The translations under genes were made by a program, and so were the position numbers. The notes under the pieces are model-generated. The model was given only the letters and a program-made list of their open reading frames with translations, did not search any database and was not told where the DNA came from. A stretch of DNA of 18,491 nt from an uncultured Bacteroidota bacterium (GTDB lineage: Bacteria; Bacteroidota; Bacteroidia; Bacteroidales; P3), in contig URCX01000019.1 in assembly GCA_900546465.1 (NCBI GenBank), positions 1 through 18,491 of the forward strand, in the 5' to 3' direction. Of the stretch, positions 1 to 9,000 are shown piece after piece (the stretch's first letter is position 1; the number at the start of each line of letters is the position of its first letter).

Positions 1-1227
1 ACCTATAAGAGTCCAAAAGTTAGTTAAAAGTGTTTGAGTTCTAAGACTTGCATGAACAGCATTGTCTGTTCTATTGATAAGATTGCCTTCATATTCCACC
101 TCTATTCCTATTCCCTCAGGCAGAATATCTCCGTCTTCTATGCTTACGCTTGTTCCACTCTTTATTATGTATTTAGGGCTTGTATTCCAATTTTTCCTTA
201 TCCATGTGCTTTTATCGCCGAAACGGCTGCCGCTTGCTTTACTTTCATACACGCCACCATCTGCTGCCGTCATGTGAACAATTTTTCCGTTTTCTATCAC
301 AAAGGCAGGAGAACTCAAGCCGTCGTTTAATGTATTCACTATGTCTTGTGCGGATAGTCCGTCGCTTTGGCTTATTACATTGGTGGTATCATTCTGCAAA
401 TTGCTATTAACCGCAGGTTTGTCTGTGCCGTTATAGCAGTTGGAGATGGTTACGCTATTTGCAGAAGAAGATGGATTTCCTGCTATTCCGCAAGCATAAG
501 ATTTCGAGCTACTGCCATTCTTTGTTTGAACTGTTCCCGAAGCATAGCAGGCATTGATTGTTCCTCCGGAAATTTCTCCGACTATACCGCCCGCATAACA
601 AGTCTCCGCAGTTAGAGTTGCTCGCTCTGCACTTACAGTATTTCCGACAGAAGAGGAATACTCTACTATTCCGCCTGTCATTTGACCTATCAAACCTCCT
701 GTTATGCTTCTGCTCGTTATTGTAGTTCCCTTGACACAGCAGTTGCTTACAGTTCCGTTTCCCATTATACCAATTAGACCTCCTGAAGGTACTTTATTAC
801 CCCAATTATAACCGGTATTAGTAGAATAAGTACAACTTGTAACTGTAATATTCTCTATTCGTCCATTGCTGAATTTTCTGCACAACAAGCCTCCTGAACT
901 TACCCTACGTTCTGATACCGTTACCCTGTCAATCACAAGGTTCTTTACTTCTCCGCCGCTTATCTCATTAAAAAGAGTATTATTCTGGTTTCCGCTCGAT
1001 TTAATAGAAAAACCTTGACCGTCGTATGTCCCGGCAAATGACTTGGCAGGAAATGTATTGTTAGGAAACTCTATATCTGTCGTCTGCTTATAATTGCCCG
1101 TGGCATTATCCGGTATATTCAAGAAATCCTGAAAACTCGCTATTTCTGTTACCTCTTGTCCTTGCATATTTCCGCCGGACAATATGGCAAGGGTGAATAG
1201 GACTGTCGCTAAAAATAATCTTTTCAT
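1..1227 (-). CDS. GLUG-repeat secreted surface protein (C-terminus off window)
   Basis: The minus-strand frame stays open from the ATG at 1227 to the left edge, giving 409 residues without a stop. Residues 1-23 form a signal peptide (Lys/Arg followed by a hydrophobic stretch), so the protein is exported. Residues about 110-265 carry four or five degenerate GLUG-type units: a GGL(I/L)G-like turn, then a G-G/N-G-x-(I/V) strand and an N-C-Y/S-x-G strand, as in SGGLIGIMGNGTVSNC and AGGIVGEISGGTINAC. This pattern is known from bacterial adhesin-like beta-helix proteins. The last visible residues end in FWTLIG, resembling the W-N-L-(I/V)-G-N-P segment common in type IX secretion cargo; the sorting tail would lie outside the window. 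A strong Shine-Dalgarno (GGAGGA, 1235-1240) lies inside the end of the upstream small gene, so the two are probably co-transcribed. Ligand and exact role are unknown. Confidence 0.8.
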   Translation of the reverse strand, partial: MKRLFLATVLFTLAILSGGNMQGQEVTEIASFQDFLNIPDNATGNYKQTTDIEFPNNTFPAKSFAGTYDGQGFSIKSSGNQNNTLFNEISGGEVKNLVIDRVTVSERRVSSGGLLCRKFSNGRIENITVTSCTYSTNTGYNWGNKVPSGGLIGIMGNGTVSNCCVKGTTITSRSITGGLIGQMTGGIVEYSSSVGNTVSAERATLTAETCYAGGIVGEISGGTINACYASGTVQTKNGSSSKSYACGIAGNPSSSANSVTISNCYNGTDKPAVNSNLQNDTTNVISQSDGLSAQDIVNTLNDGLSSPAFVIENGKIVHMTAADGGVYESKASGSRFGDKSTWIRKNWNTSPKYIIKSGTSVSIEDGDILPEGIGIEVEYEGNLINRTDNAVHASLRTQTLLTNFWTLIG

Positions 1228-1231
1228 GATG

Positions 1232-1456
1232 CTAATCCTCCTTTTTGTTGTTACGATAAACTTTCACTCCGGCAAAGCCGCCTGCCAAGCCCAACAACAA
1301 TAATGTTGCAGGGGCGATTGGAGCTCCTGCTCCTTTAACGCTATTTGCTCTGTCTGCGTCAGCGAAAGAGGTCTTACTCGGAACAGGTGGCATTTGTGCC
1401 ATAACCGCTGATGACAGGCATAAGAATAATGCCATAACTGAAATCGCTTTCTTCAT
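1232..1456 (-). CDS. Small secreted peptide with C-terminal membrane anchor
   Basis: A 74-residue protein starting at the ATG at 1456. A frame extension upstream to 1531 would cross the predicted promoter (1512-1542), so it is rejected. Residues 1-20 are a signal peptide ending in AVMA. Residues 21-48 are a short linker with PPVP and Gly/Ala. Residues about 47-65 (PIAPATLLLLGLAGGFAGVK) form one hydrophobic helix, followed by the basic tail VYRNNKKED. The order Pro-rich approach, helix, basic tail is like the C-terminal sorting or anchor domains of small Bacteroidota proteins (PID-CTERM-like); that family link is inference. Its stop codon is 4 bases from the downstream surface-protein start, and its last codons hold that gene's ribosome binding site. 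It may be a partner or anchor of the surface protein. I cannot name a function. Confidence 0.7.
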   Translation of the reverse strand: MKKAISVMALFLCLSSAVMAQMPPVPSKTSFADADRANSVKGAGAPIAPATLLLLGLAGGFAGVKVYRNNKKED

Positions 1457-1511
1457 AATATCAATCTTTATTTTTGTTGTTATTGAATAAATTATACCTT
1501 TTAACAATTTG

Positions 1512-1542
1512 CAAAGATACAAGCTCCGCACAAAATGACAAA
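1512..1542 (-). promoter_or_regulatory. Predicted Bacteroidota promoter for the small peptide/surface protein pair
   Basis: On the minus strand TTTG (1539-1542) is followed after exactly 19 bases by TATCTTTG (1512-1519). This matches the -33/-7 consensus TTTG-N19-TAnnTTTG of the primary sigma factor in this phylum. Transcription would begin near 1505, giving a leader of about 50 bases before the ATG at 1456. Confidence 0.6.
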
Positions 1543-1894
1543 ATCCTGATTGACAGGCTTGTTAAAATCCAAGACCTCTATTCCTTTCCTATTGTAATTA
1601 TTTGGGATTTTAATTTTCGGGGGGGTAATTTTAAGGTATTGCTATTTATCAGTCTTACAATTTCTTTCTTGGGGCATTCGCAGAACCATAAAGGATAAAA
1701 TTTTATTCACAATTCACTTTTAACATTTTCGGGTGGAGATTTTCCGCTTTCTCTCCCTTGTTTTGCCCCTCTTCAAGCGGCGAAATCGTAATTTCGAGGC
1801 AGAATTTTCGCTCTGTTTTCACCCGAAAATCCCTCCTATTCACAGATAAGAGAAGCGAGCTTCCGGAGGGGAAGAAAAGGAAGAAAAAGTCAGT

Positions 1895-1980
1895 TGAAAT
1901 TCTTTCGCCCTTTCATCTCCACTGAAACGCCGAAAGAATTTCACGAAACGCCCTTTTAGAAAATTAAAAGGGCGTTTCGG
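1895..1980 (+). repeat. Intergenic hairpin repeat, copy A
   Basis: Two tandem hairpins. TGAAATTCTTTCG (1895-1907) pairs perfectly with CGAAAGAATTTCA (1931-1943). Directly adjoining, CGAAACGCCCTTTT (1944-1957) pairs with AAAAGGGCGTTTCG (1966-1979), with one further A-T pair inward. The segment 1905-1958 aligns without gaps to 11202-11255 (copy B) at 44 of 54 positions. The segments 1895-1916 and 1948-1960 match copy C at 21 of 22 and 13 of 13 positions. It lies downstream of the M16 peptidase gene. Confidence 0.75.
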
Positions 1981-2057
1981 CAAGATGCTGATACTCAATA
2001 TTCTTGCAACAGTCAGAAATCAAAGTTCCGTAACTGCTTTTCCCTCTCATTATTCTG

Positions 2058-2101
2058 CCTATTCTAAATTTCCTGCAAGTATGCAGTAAATTTAGAATGG
2101 G
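2058..2101 (-). terminator. Long hairpin after the M16 peptidase gene, possible terminator
   Basis: ATTCTAAATTT (2061-2071) pairs with AAATTTAGAAT (2088-2098). The stem continues outward as CC/GG (2058-2059 with 2100-2101, via one G-T pair) and, after one mismatch, inward as CTGCA/TGCAG around an AGTA loop. It starts 37 bases past the stop codon of the peptidase gene. The RNA would lack a clear U-tract after the stem, so termination is inferred from position and stem strength only; it could instead be a processing or 3'-end stabilising structure. Confidence 0.45.
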
Positions 2102-2137
2102 AGGATAAAGCGGAGGATACAAGTCTGCTTGTCGGTA

Positions 2138-3391
2138 TCACTCGCCTGCATTCTTGTCATTCTTCAAATAGTATAATACGGAATGATAATCAAGTCGGAA
2201 CATTTGTTCTGCGGCTTGTTGCAAATCGCAAATGCTTACGTTGTTGTAAAACTCTCTTTCTTTGTTTATCCAATCCGGTTCGCCCAAATGGGTGTAGTAT
2301 GCAAGGTTCATGGCTTTATCGAGAATTTTCATATTGGAGAATGTTGCGGAAGCCTCGTTTTTGTTTTTCATCTTACGGAGTTCCTGTTCGGCAATAGGGT
2401 TTTCGCATACGGAGTTCAACTCCTGCCATATTGCTTCTTCTCCTTCTTCCAAGGATATGCCGTCGCAGTATTTTCCCATGACGATAAACAAGCCTGCATC
2501 ATCGTCTCCGCTTATGAAAGCATTGATTTCGGTGAAGAGTTTCTTCTCTACGACAAGGCTTTGATACATTCGGCTGCTTTTTCCGTTTGAAAGCACATCG
2601 CTCAAAAGGTCTTGGACGAAATATTGTCTGTCTTTGCGACTGCTCATAGGAAAGATTATGCAAATAAGATCGGAGGGGACATCACGGAATACTTTTATTC
2701 TACGATTGTCCTTTTGTTCAGGTTCTTGGGAATAGGCAGGAAAGATGGTTTGTTTGTATGGCATTTTGCCGAATGCTCTTTCGGATTCTTCTCTTACTTT
2801 GCTCAATGAGACATTTCCGGATATGGAAAGAATTGCATTGGAGGCTTGATAGAAGTTATCGTAGAAACTCCTGACTTGTTCCAAGGAGGCATTTTCTATA
2901 TGCGAAATATCGCTGCCTATCGTCTGCCATTTATATGGGTGAACCTTATATGCCAATCGTCTTATCTCTGTCCATAAATCACCATAGGGTTGATTGATAT
3001 ATCGTTGTTTGAATTCTTCTATGACGACATTGCGTTGCACTTCAAGGCTTTGTGCATTGATATTAAGGTTCTGCATTCTGTCGGCTTCCAAATCCAAGGC
3101 GTATGGAAGAAAATCCGCAGGAAGGGTCAAATAATAGTTCGTGAAATCGTTGTTTGTGAAAGCATTGCTCTCCCCTCCCATCATCTGGCATGCCTGATCG
3201 TAGCTTTGGAAGTTTTTACTGCCTGAAAACATGAGATGTTCAAACAAATGAGCGAAACCCGTTGCCTGCGGGTCTTCATTCTTCGCTCCCACCTTATATA
3301 GGAGGTTCACCGCAACCAAGGGAGTTTTGTTGTCTCGGTTCACAATCACTTTCAGACCGTTGTCAAGTTCAAATTCGTTGTAATCAATCAT
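2138..3391 (-). CDS. M16 family zinc metallopeptidase (pitrilysin/insulinase type)
   Basis: A 417-residue protein with the inverted zinc motif HLFEH at residues 48-52: His48 and His52 bind zinc and Glu51 is the catalytic base. The third ligand is Glu125 or Glu126 in VVIEEF, at the usual distance. The context (GFAHLFEHLMFSG, then SNAFTNNDFTNYY) is typical of M16B-like peptidases. The length covers one active half and one inactive half, as in bacterial processing-peptidase homologues. There is no signal peptide, so a cytoplasmic location is likely. The start ATG lies inside the end of the addB-like gene: the two frames share ATGATTGA (8 bp), implying translational coupling. The substrate is not known. 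The link to the DNA repair pair may be only operon packing. Confidence 0.9.
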   Translation of the reverse strand: MIDYNEFELDNGLKVIVNRDNKTPLVAVNLLYKVGAKNEDPQATGFAHLFEHLMFSGSKNFQSYDQACQMMGGESNAFTNNDFTNYYLTLPADFLPYALDLEADRMQNLNINAQSLEVQRNVVIEEFKQRYINQPYGDLWTEIRRLAYKVHPYKWQTIGSDISHIENASLEQVRSFYDNFYQASNAILSISGNVSLSKVREESERAFGKMPYKQTIFPAYSQEPEQKDNRRIKVFRDVPSDLICIIFPMSSRKDRQYFVQDLLSDVLSNGKSSRMYQSLVVEKKLFTEINAFISGDDDAGLFIVMGKYCDGISLEEGEEAIWQELNSVCENPIAEQELRKMKNKNEASATFSNMKILDKAMNLAYYTHLGEPDWINKEREFYNNVSICDLQQAAEQMFRLDYHSVLYYLKNDKNAGE

Positions 3392-6032
3392 CGTTTGAGT
3401 TTTTTATATCTTTGGTACAAATGTCCGCATAGTCGCAATAGCGGCACACATCTTCATTTCCATCTGCTCTCCAGCCTCCGACATCTTCGGAAAGCATGGA
3501 AGTCATCAGTTGTTTCATCTGTCTGTCAAAGGCTTCGTGTGTCTGTCTGTCGTAAATATAGCTTTTAACTTTGTTGTCCGAACTTTTGAGTTTATGTATG
3601 TAGATTATTTCCAGCTTTATCGGATTTCCTCTCCACAGAAGCCACGCATAAAACATGATTTGAAAGAGATATTTCGCTCTTTCCTTGTCGGAAGGGTCGA
3701 ACAAAGCTTCCACCGTCTTGAATTTCTCTTCGCTCCCTCCTGTCTTATAGTCGCACAAAACAAGCATTCCGTCTTCGGAGTCTATACGGTCGATAAGTCC
3801 GCCGAAGTTAAGCCTGGTTCCGTTCACCTCAACGCTCTTTTTAACTTCTTTCTCTGCTGCAATAAAGCTGCGAGAAGGATTATAAGCATCGTAAGCTGCA
3901 AGATTTTCAAGATAAGTTGCTGCCATATTTCTGTGCATCTGCAACATAAGTACTTTTTCTTCTTCTTTGAGCTGCTCAAAACTCTCATCAACACAGTCGG
4001 AAAAAGTTTTAGTTCTTTTGCTCTGCTCAAAACGCTCGGCAGCTCCGTGGAAAAGATTGCCAAAAGCAAGGTAGGTATAGTCTTCATCGAGCTTTGAGAT
4101 TGACAACTTCAAAACTCTTTCATAGAAGAAGCCGAGCGGACAGGCTATATAGTCGTTGAGGTATGATGCCGAAAAGAAAACCTGCTCGCTCTCGTCTGTT
4201 CTCTTGCCGCAAAGCAGCATTTGCACGGTGGCGGCGTTCTTTGGCGGCAGGTATGGTTCTATATGTTCGACGCTTTTGTTCTGTTCAAGGTTCAGATAGT
4301 TCACCGGACGAGCCGATTCGACTCTCAGTTGTTGCAAAAAGCAACTCATTTCTTCCGTGTCTTTATTTGCCGAAACGGTATTGAAGACATAGTCGATGTT
4401 TCGGGCATTGTGCAGCAGACGATAAAAGTAGTAGGCGAAGACCGCAACTTTTTTCTCGTCCGTTGTCAGGTTGAAACACTGCCGAAGACTGTGGGGAATA
4501 AAAGTAATGGTGTTTGAGACCGCAGGAATTTTGCTGTCTGTTGTCGAAAGCATGAGTATATGGTCAAAGTCGAGACTTCGGCTTTCCAAGAGTCCCATTA
4601 TTTGTATGCCATCGGTGGCATCGGATGCAAAAGGCATGCTTTGTTTCTGTAACAGACGCAGAAGTGTTTTGGCAACAAAGTTCTTCGGCAAGTCCCCGCC
4701 CACAAAATCGAGCGTTCTCTCAAACTGCTCTATCGTTCTGATACTTGCGAAGCAGGCTTCCTTGTCCTTGGGTTCGCAATCGGGTGTCAAGGCCTTGGCT
4801 GTCAAAAAGTCTTTAAGCTCATTCAGTTGTTTTGCAGTGCTTTTGTCCTTGACAGACATTTCGGAAAGATAATCGGCAATCTGTTCATAGAGAGTACTGA
4901 GACTGAAAGGGTAACCCATGGTGATATTCACCCGTGTCGTCATGCCATTTATCTGCTCGGGCAGAGCCTTGAGGACAAAAGGCAGCAGGTTCTCATCGTT
5001 CAGTATGATTGCCATACGGTTCTGTTGCAGGCTTTCGCCGTATTCGCTCTCCAATCTGCCTATCCATTGACTTATATAGCTTGTTTGCGATACAGAATAA
5101 GTTGTGGATATGATATTCAGGCTGCCATCGTTTGAGGCAATCTTGGAAAAATTATTTTGTGAGAAGCTCTCATCGTGAGGAAACTCTTCTATGTTCTTTC
5201 GCATGAACAATCCAGCCTCATTTAAGCGGTTTGAGGTATAGTAGGTGTCATAGTCCCAGAAGTAAAGAGTAGTGTGCTTGTCCTTAATATGGTGAAAGAT
5301 TGCCCGCTCACTGCTGTTTAATACATTGAAACCCACAAAAGCGAAGATGTCGTCCGCAAAGTTCTCTTCTTCTGCTTCAAGTCTCTCGACCAAATCCCGA
5401 TATATCATTCCCGAATAGGCTATGCCATATTCGACAAGAGTTTGCTTGTAAAGGGAATAAACTTCAAAAAGACAATTCCAAACCTTGGTGAAATTCTGTT
5501 TCAGTTTGCTTTCTGTGGAGTAGAGTTTCTTGAAATCGGCAAAGTATTGAGAAAGTATGTCTTTCTGATTTTGGTCGAGAAACTCAAACATGTCTTCAAT
5601 TTCCTTCTCTTCGCTCAAAGTAGTATAGAGCTTAGCCGCATCGGCAAGGTTCTTATCCACATCGTCAAAGTCGGAGAGTATTGTCTTCCCCCAGAAGTAA
5701 AAGTTCTCGAAACTCTCCCGTTCTTCTCCCTCGGCGAGTGGATTATGGCTGTACCACACCTGTTGATAGCAAGTGTAGAGAAGGTATATCAGGCTCAACT
5801 CGTCTGCTTCGGTATATGGAGAATGTCGCCTGACAAAGTCGTCTATGGTATCGCACTCGGGAAGAAAAAACACACCCTGTTTAATTGATTGATACTCTTT
5901 ATCAAAATACTTTATAGCTCTACGGTTGGTGAATATCAAATGGAGATTTGCGATGTTTTCTTGCGACATTTCGCTTACACGCTTTGCCACCATCGAAAGA
6001 AAAGAACCGCTGTATGTATGTTGGTTGGTCAT
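3384..6032 (-). CDS. addB: AddB-like PD-(D/E)XK nuclease subunit with iron-sulfur staple
   Basis: 882 residues. The C-terminal third is an AddB-type nuclease domain: Cys631 in YIACPLGFF, His662 in GNLFHG, Asp748 in GLIDRID, Asp761-Tyr-Lys763 in CDYKTG and a Q-x3-Y motif (Gln791). Cys863, Cys866 and Cys872 (C-x2-C-x5-C) with Cys631 would hold the [4Fe-4S] cluster that staples this domain in AddB and related nucleases. IMGLLESRSLDFDHI (478-492) matches the helicase motif-V-like segment of AddB. The N-terminus (YSGSFLSMVAKRV) has no Walker A GxGKT, so this subunit probably does not hydrolyse ATP. It lies 14 bases after addA and overlaps the M16 gene, fitting a two-subunit enzyme that processes double-strand ends for RecA. 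Some annotators would simply call it a PD-(D/E)XK nuclease family protein. Confidence 0.85.
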   Translation of the reverse strand: MTNQHTYSGSFLSMVAKRVSEMSQENIANLHLIFTNRRAIKYFDKEYQSIKQGVFFLPECDTIDDFVRRHSPYTEADELSLIYLLYTCYQQVWYSHNPLAEGEERESFENFYFWGKTILSDFDDVDKNLADAAKLYTTLSEEKEIEDMFEFLDQNQKDILSQYFADFKKLYSTESKLKQNFTKVWNCLFEVYSLYKQTLVEYGIAYSGMIYRDLVERLEAEEENFADDIFAFVGFNVLNSSERAIFHHIKDKHTTLYFWDYDTYYTSNRLNEAGLFMRKNIEEFPHDESFSQNNFSKIASNDGSLNIISTTYSVSQTSYISQWIGRLESEYGESLQQNRMAIILNDENLLPFVLKALPEQINGMTTRVNITMGYPFSLSTLYEQIADYLSEMSVKDKSTAKQLNELKDFLTAKALTPDCEPKDKEACFASIRTIEQFERTLDFVGGDLPKNFVAKTLLRLLQKQSMPFASDATDGIQIMGLLESRSLDFDHILMLSTTDSKIPAVSNTITFIPHSLRQCFNLTTDEKKVAVFAYYFYRLLHNARNIDYVFNTVSANKDTEEMSCFLQQLRVESARPVNYLNLEQNKSVEHIEPYLPPKNAATVQMLLCGKRTDESEQVFFSASYLNDYIACPLGFFYERVLKLSISKLDEDYTYLAFGNLFHGAAERFEQSKRTKTFSDCVDESFEQLKEEEKVLMLQMHRNMAATYLENLAAYDAYNPSRSFIAAEKEVKKSVEVNGTRLNFGGLIDRIDSEDGMLVLCDYKTGGSEEKFKTVEALFDPSDKERAKYLFQIMFYAWLLWRGNPIKLEIIYIHKLKSSDNKVKSYIYDRQTHEAFDRQMKQLMTSMLSEDVGGWRADGNEDVCRYCDYADICTKDIKNSNDD

Positions 6033-6046
6033 CTTATTTGCCTGAA

Positions 6047-9000
6047 TTAAAATGCTACTTGAACTATATGCCGATTGATACTCTCAGGTAGGGAAGCGAA
6101 TAAATCACTTTCGCTCTCTACCGCCCACAGATAGAGTTCCACCTCTCCGAAACCCATTGTCCTCAACCTGCGTCCGTATTCTTTTATCTGGTCATGGTAT
6201 CTGCTCAGGCTATCTGCCGATTTGATGAACTTATAATCTACCACTATTGCCTTATTATCTCGTATCATTACCCTGTCGGGTCGCTTGACGGTCTCTCCCT
6301 CAGCTGCTGAACTGTCGGCAATCGAACGTTCGTTCATCACTCTGAAAGTACCGTCGAACCAATGTTTTTCTTTGACATCGGAAAGCATGCTCTCGATTAT
6401 GGGCTTCACCGCTTGGGCATCATCAACATTTAATCCCGACAACGCTCGAGGGAGGTCGGCTTCTGTTTTTATGCGTGAAAGTACTCCGTGAAGGAGCTTT
6501 CCCCATTTTGCTCCGGCATTCTCTTTCTCTTGGTTGAGTTTATCAAAGTAATCGTTTGCAGCTTTGCTTAGTGCATAATCTATTCCCTCGAAGCCGAAGT
6601 TGCTTTTGTTTTTCACTTGCAAGGTCTCGGCTCTTTGGAGAAAAGGATTAAGGCTTGTTGCTTCGGCTTTGGTGTCTTGCTTCTTTGGTGTCGGCATACC
6701 CAAAACGACGGTGGAATCTCCGCTTGTCTCACTCTCTGCACTCATTATACAGTTTTCAACCGATATAAGGTGATTATAGACGATGGCAGAAACCTTTGAT
6801 GGTATTTCTTTGAGCAAATCCGCCTTTGAAGGGCTCTGTGCCACCATGCTGAGGCAGTGCTTTGGTCTGGTAAAGGCTACGTAAAGCAGGTTAATGTTAT
6901 CTATCTGTTGCAGCCATTCCTCCTCAGCTGCCATCTCGGCATAGGCGATGCCCATTTGTCGCAATGATTTGAGGCTTGTCTCGAAGACTTTTACTGCTTT
7001 GTCGGTCGCAAAATTTTCCTGCCACACCGTATGTCGATTATCTATCATGTTCCAATCGCAGAACGGCACTATGACAACATCGTACTCCAATCCCTTGGAT
7101 TTGTGTATTGTTTGCAGTTCAAGTGAGTTCTTATCCTTTTTGACGGTTACGCTTTCTTCGTGCATTTTGTCCGACCAATAAGACAAAAAACGGCGTATGT
7201 CATTGCCGTTTCGACTGCAATAGCTTATTAACTTGTCGCAAAATGCCATGACAAAGGTGTCATCGGAATTTATGCCGAAGTCTCTAATCAAGACAAGCAC
7301 AGTATCGATGAGAGAAAGCGGAACTTGGTTGCTGTCTTTCAAGCCATCAAGGTTTTCAAGCCCTGTAAAGTTTTTCAGCCAATAGGCTGCGACAGTGTCT
7401 TTGCGGTCGGATATGTATCTCAAAAGATATATTATCTTTCTGACCTCGGCTGAGGCATCAAGGGCAAAGGCATCGAGCGAGCAGGGATTGTATTTGTATT
7501 TCCTGTTTTCGGACTTGTCCAAATCTTTGAGGTACTTCGCCATCTTCCTTGCCTTGTCGCGATTTCTGAACAGCAACACTATGTCGCCTATGTCGTAACC
7601 TTGGTCGAGGAAGTAGTCTATCTCTTCCACCGTCTTTGCCATCACAAGTTCGTCGGCATCATCTTCTTTCTCTTTCTTGACAAAGTTAAATCTCAATTCG
7701 CCTTGTCCGAGTTTCTTCTTAGGCGTCTGCGGCTCTATGGGAAAGCCTGCAATGTCTTTGAATACTTTTCCGAAAAAACGATTGTTGAATTCGACTATAT
7801 TTGCGTCCGTTCTGTAATTATCGCTAAGCGAATGAGGATTACAAGAGAGTTTGTAATCATTATTATTCGGTTTGTCGTATAGGTTTTTGAGTATATGCCA
7901 ATCGCCATCGTTCCATCTGTATATGGATTGCTTCACATCACCAAAGACGGCACAGTCTCCTCCTATGGAGAGGCACTCTTTCAACAAAAATTCAAAGTTC
8001 TTCCATGCTTGCAAAGAGGTGTCTTGAAACTCGTCTATCATGATGTGTTGCAGCCTTGAACCTATACGCTCGTACATGAAAGGCACTATGTCTTCGCTTA
8101 CGACCATACGGTTGAGCAACTTCTGTGTGTGTGCCAAAAGGAAGCTGTTATTTTCTTTCAAAAGTTCGTGTTCCCGTTGTGAAATGAACTTCAAAAGGCA
8201 TAACTTGCGAGCTGAGGCATAAACAACGTAAAGGCATTTGGCTTTTTCAAAGTTTATGTTATAGTAATCGGTACATCGGTCTCTGAGTTCAAAAAGTCTA
8301 TCCTCACTCTTCTTGCTTGTCTTGATTATATTGCCATCTGTTTTCTTGTCATTGGCAAAAGTGTATCCGTTTTTGAAGTCAGAATAAACAAAGGCGGCTT
8401 CGGGTTTTCCTGCTTCTATGGCATATTGCTTTGCCGTAGCAATAAAGGCATTCATCTGTTCAAGAAAGATTTTCAGCTCGACATCCGCTTTTTCTGTTTC
8501 TCGGAGTATGTCTTGCATGCTTTCCGATTGCATTCGTTCCAAGGCTTCAATGATAATGTCTTTCGAGAGATTGCGAGCAAATTGCTTCATGTCCCTCTCA
8601 TAATTCCACTTCTTGCCCTGACGCATTCTCTCGTCAATAAAGGCTTGCAGGCAATCCTTGAGATCTTTGTCGCTTCGTGTGTCTTCTTTCAGTTCTTCGA
8701 CGGCTTGGGCTATGAAGTCATCATCGTTCAACAACAATTCAAATCCGCTGCTGACACCTATCTCCCTTGCCATGTTGCGAAGAACCCTCTGAAAGAAAGT
8801 ATCTATGGTTTCTATCCAAAAGTGATTGTAGTCATGCAGTATATAAGAGAGTGCAAAAGAGGCATTTTTCTTTTCTATCTCAGAAAGTTCGGAATTTTTC
8901 GCCCCTTTTATTGTGTCTATCTCAGCCTGTGCTTTCTGCGGTTCATAGACCAAATTCCACAAAACCGACAAAATTCTGCTCTTCATCTCCGCTGTGGCTT

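Larger units (their letters stand above)
1457..2137. other. 681-bp intergenic region rich in inverted repeats
   Basis: I see no convincing gene here; a 74-codon plus-strand frame at 1474-1698 has no family resemblance and crosses the promoter. From right to left it holds a long hairpin (2058-2101), the two-hairpin repeat copy A (1895-1980), and a nested structure in which ATTTTCGGGTG (1725-1735) pairs with CACCCGAAAAT (1820-1830) around a small CGAAAT-CGTA-ATTTCG hairpin (1781-1796). It also holds a run of seven Gs (1619-1625) and the promoter at 1512-1542. Both neighbouring genes are on the minus strand, so this is 3' sequence of the M16 peptidase gene and 5' sequence of the small peptide gene. 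Confidence 0.6.

Noticed and set aside
1474..1698. 74-codon plus-strand frame upstream of the small peptide gene
   Set aside because: It overlaps the consensus promoter on the other strand and the G tract, and shows no domain or signal sequence.
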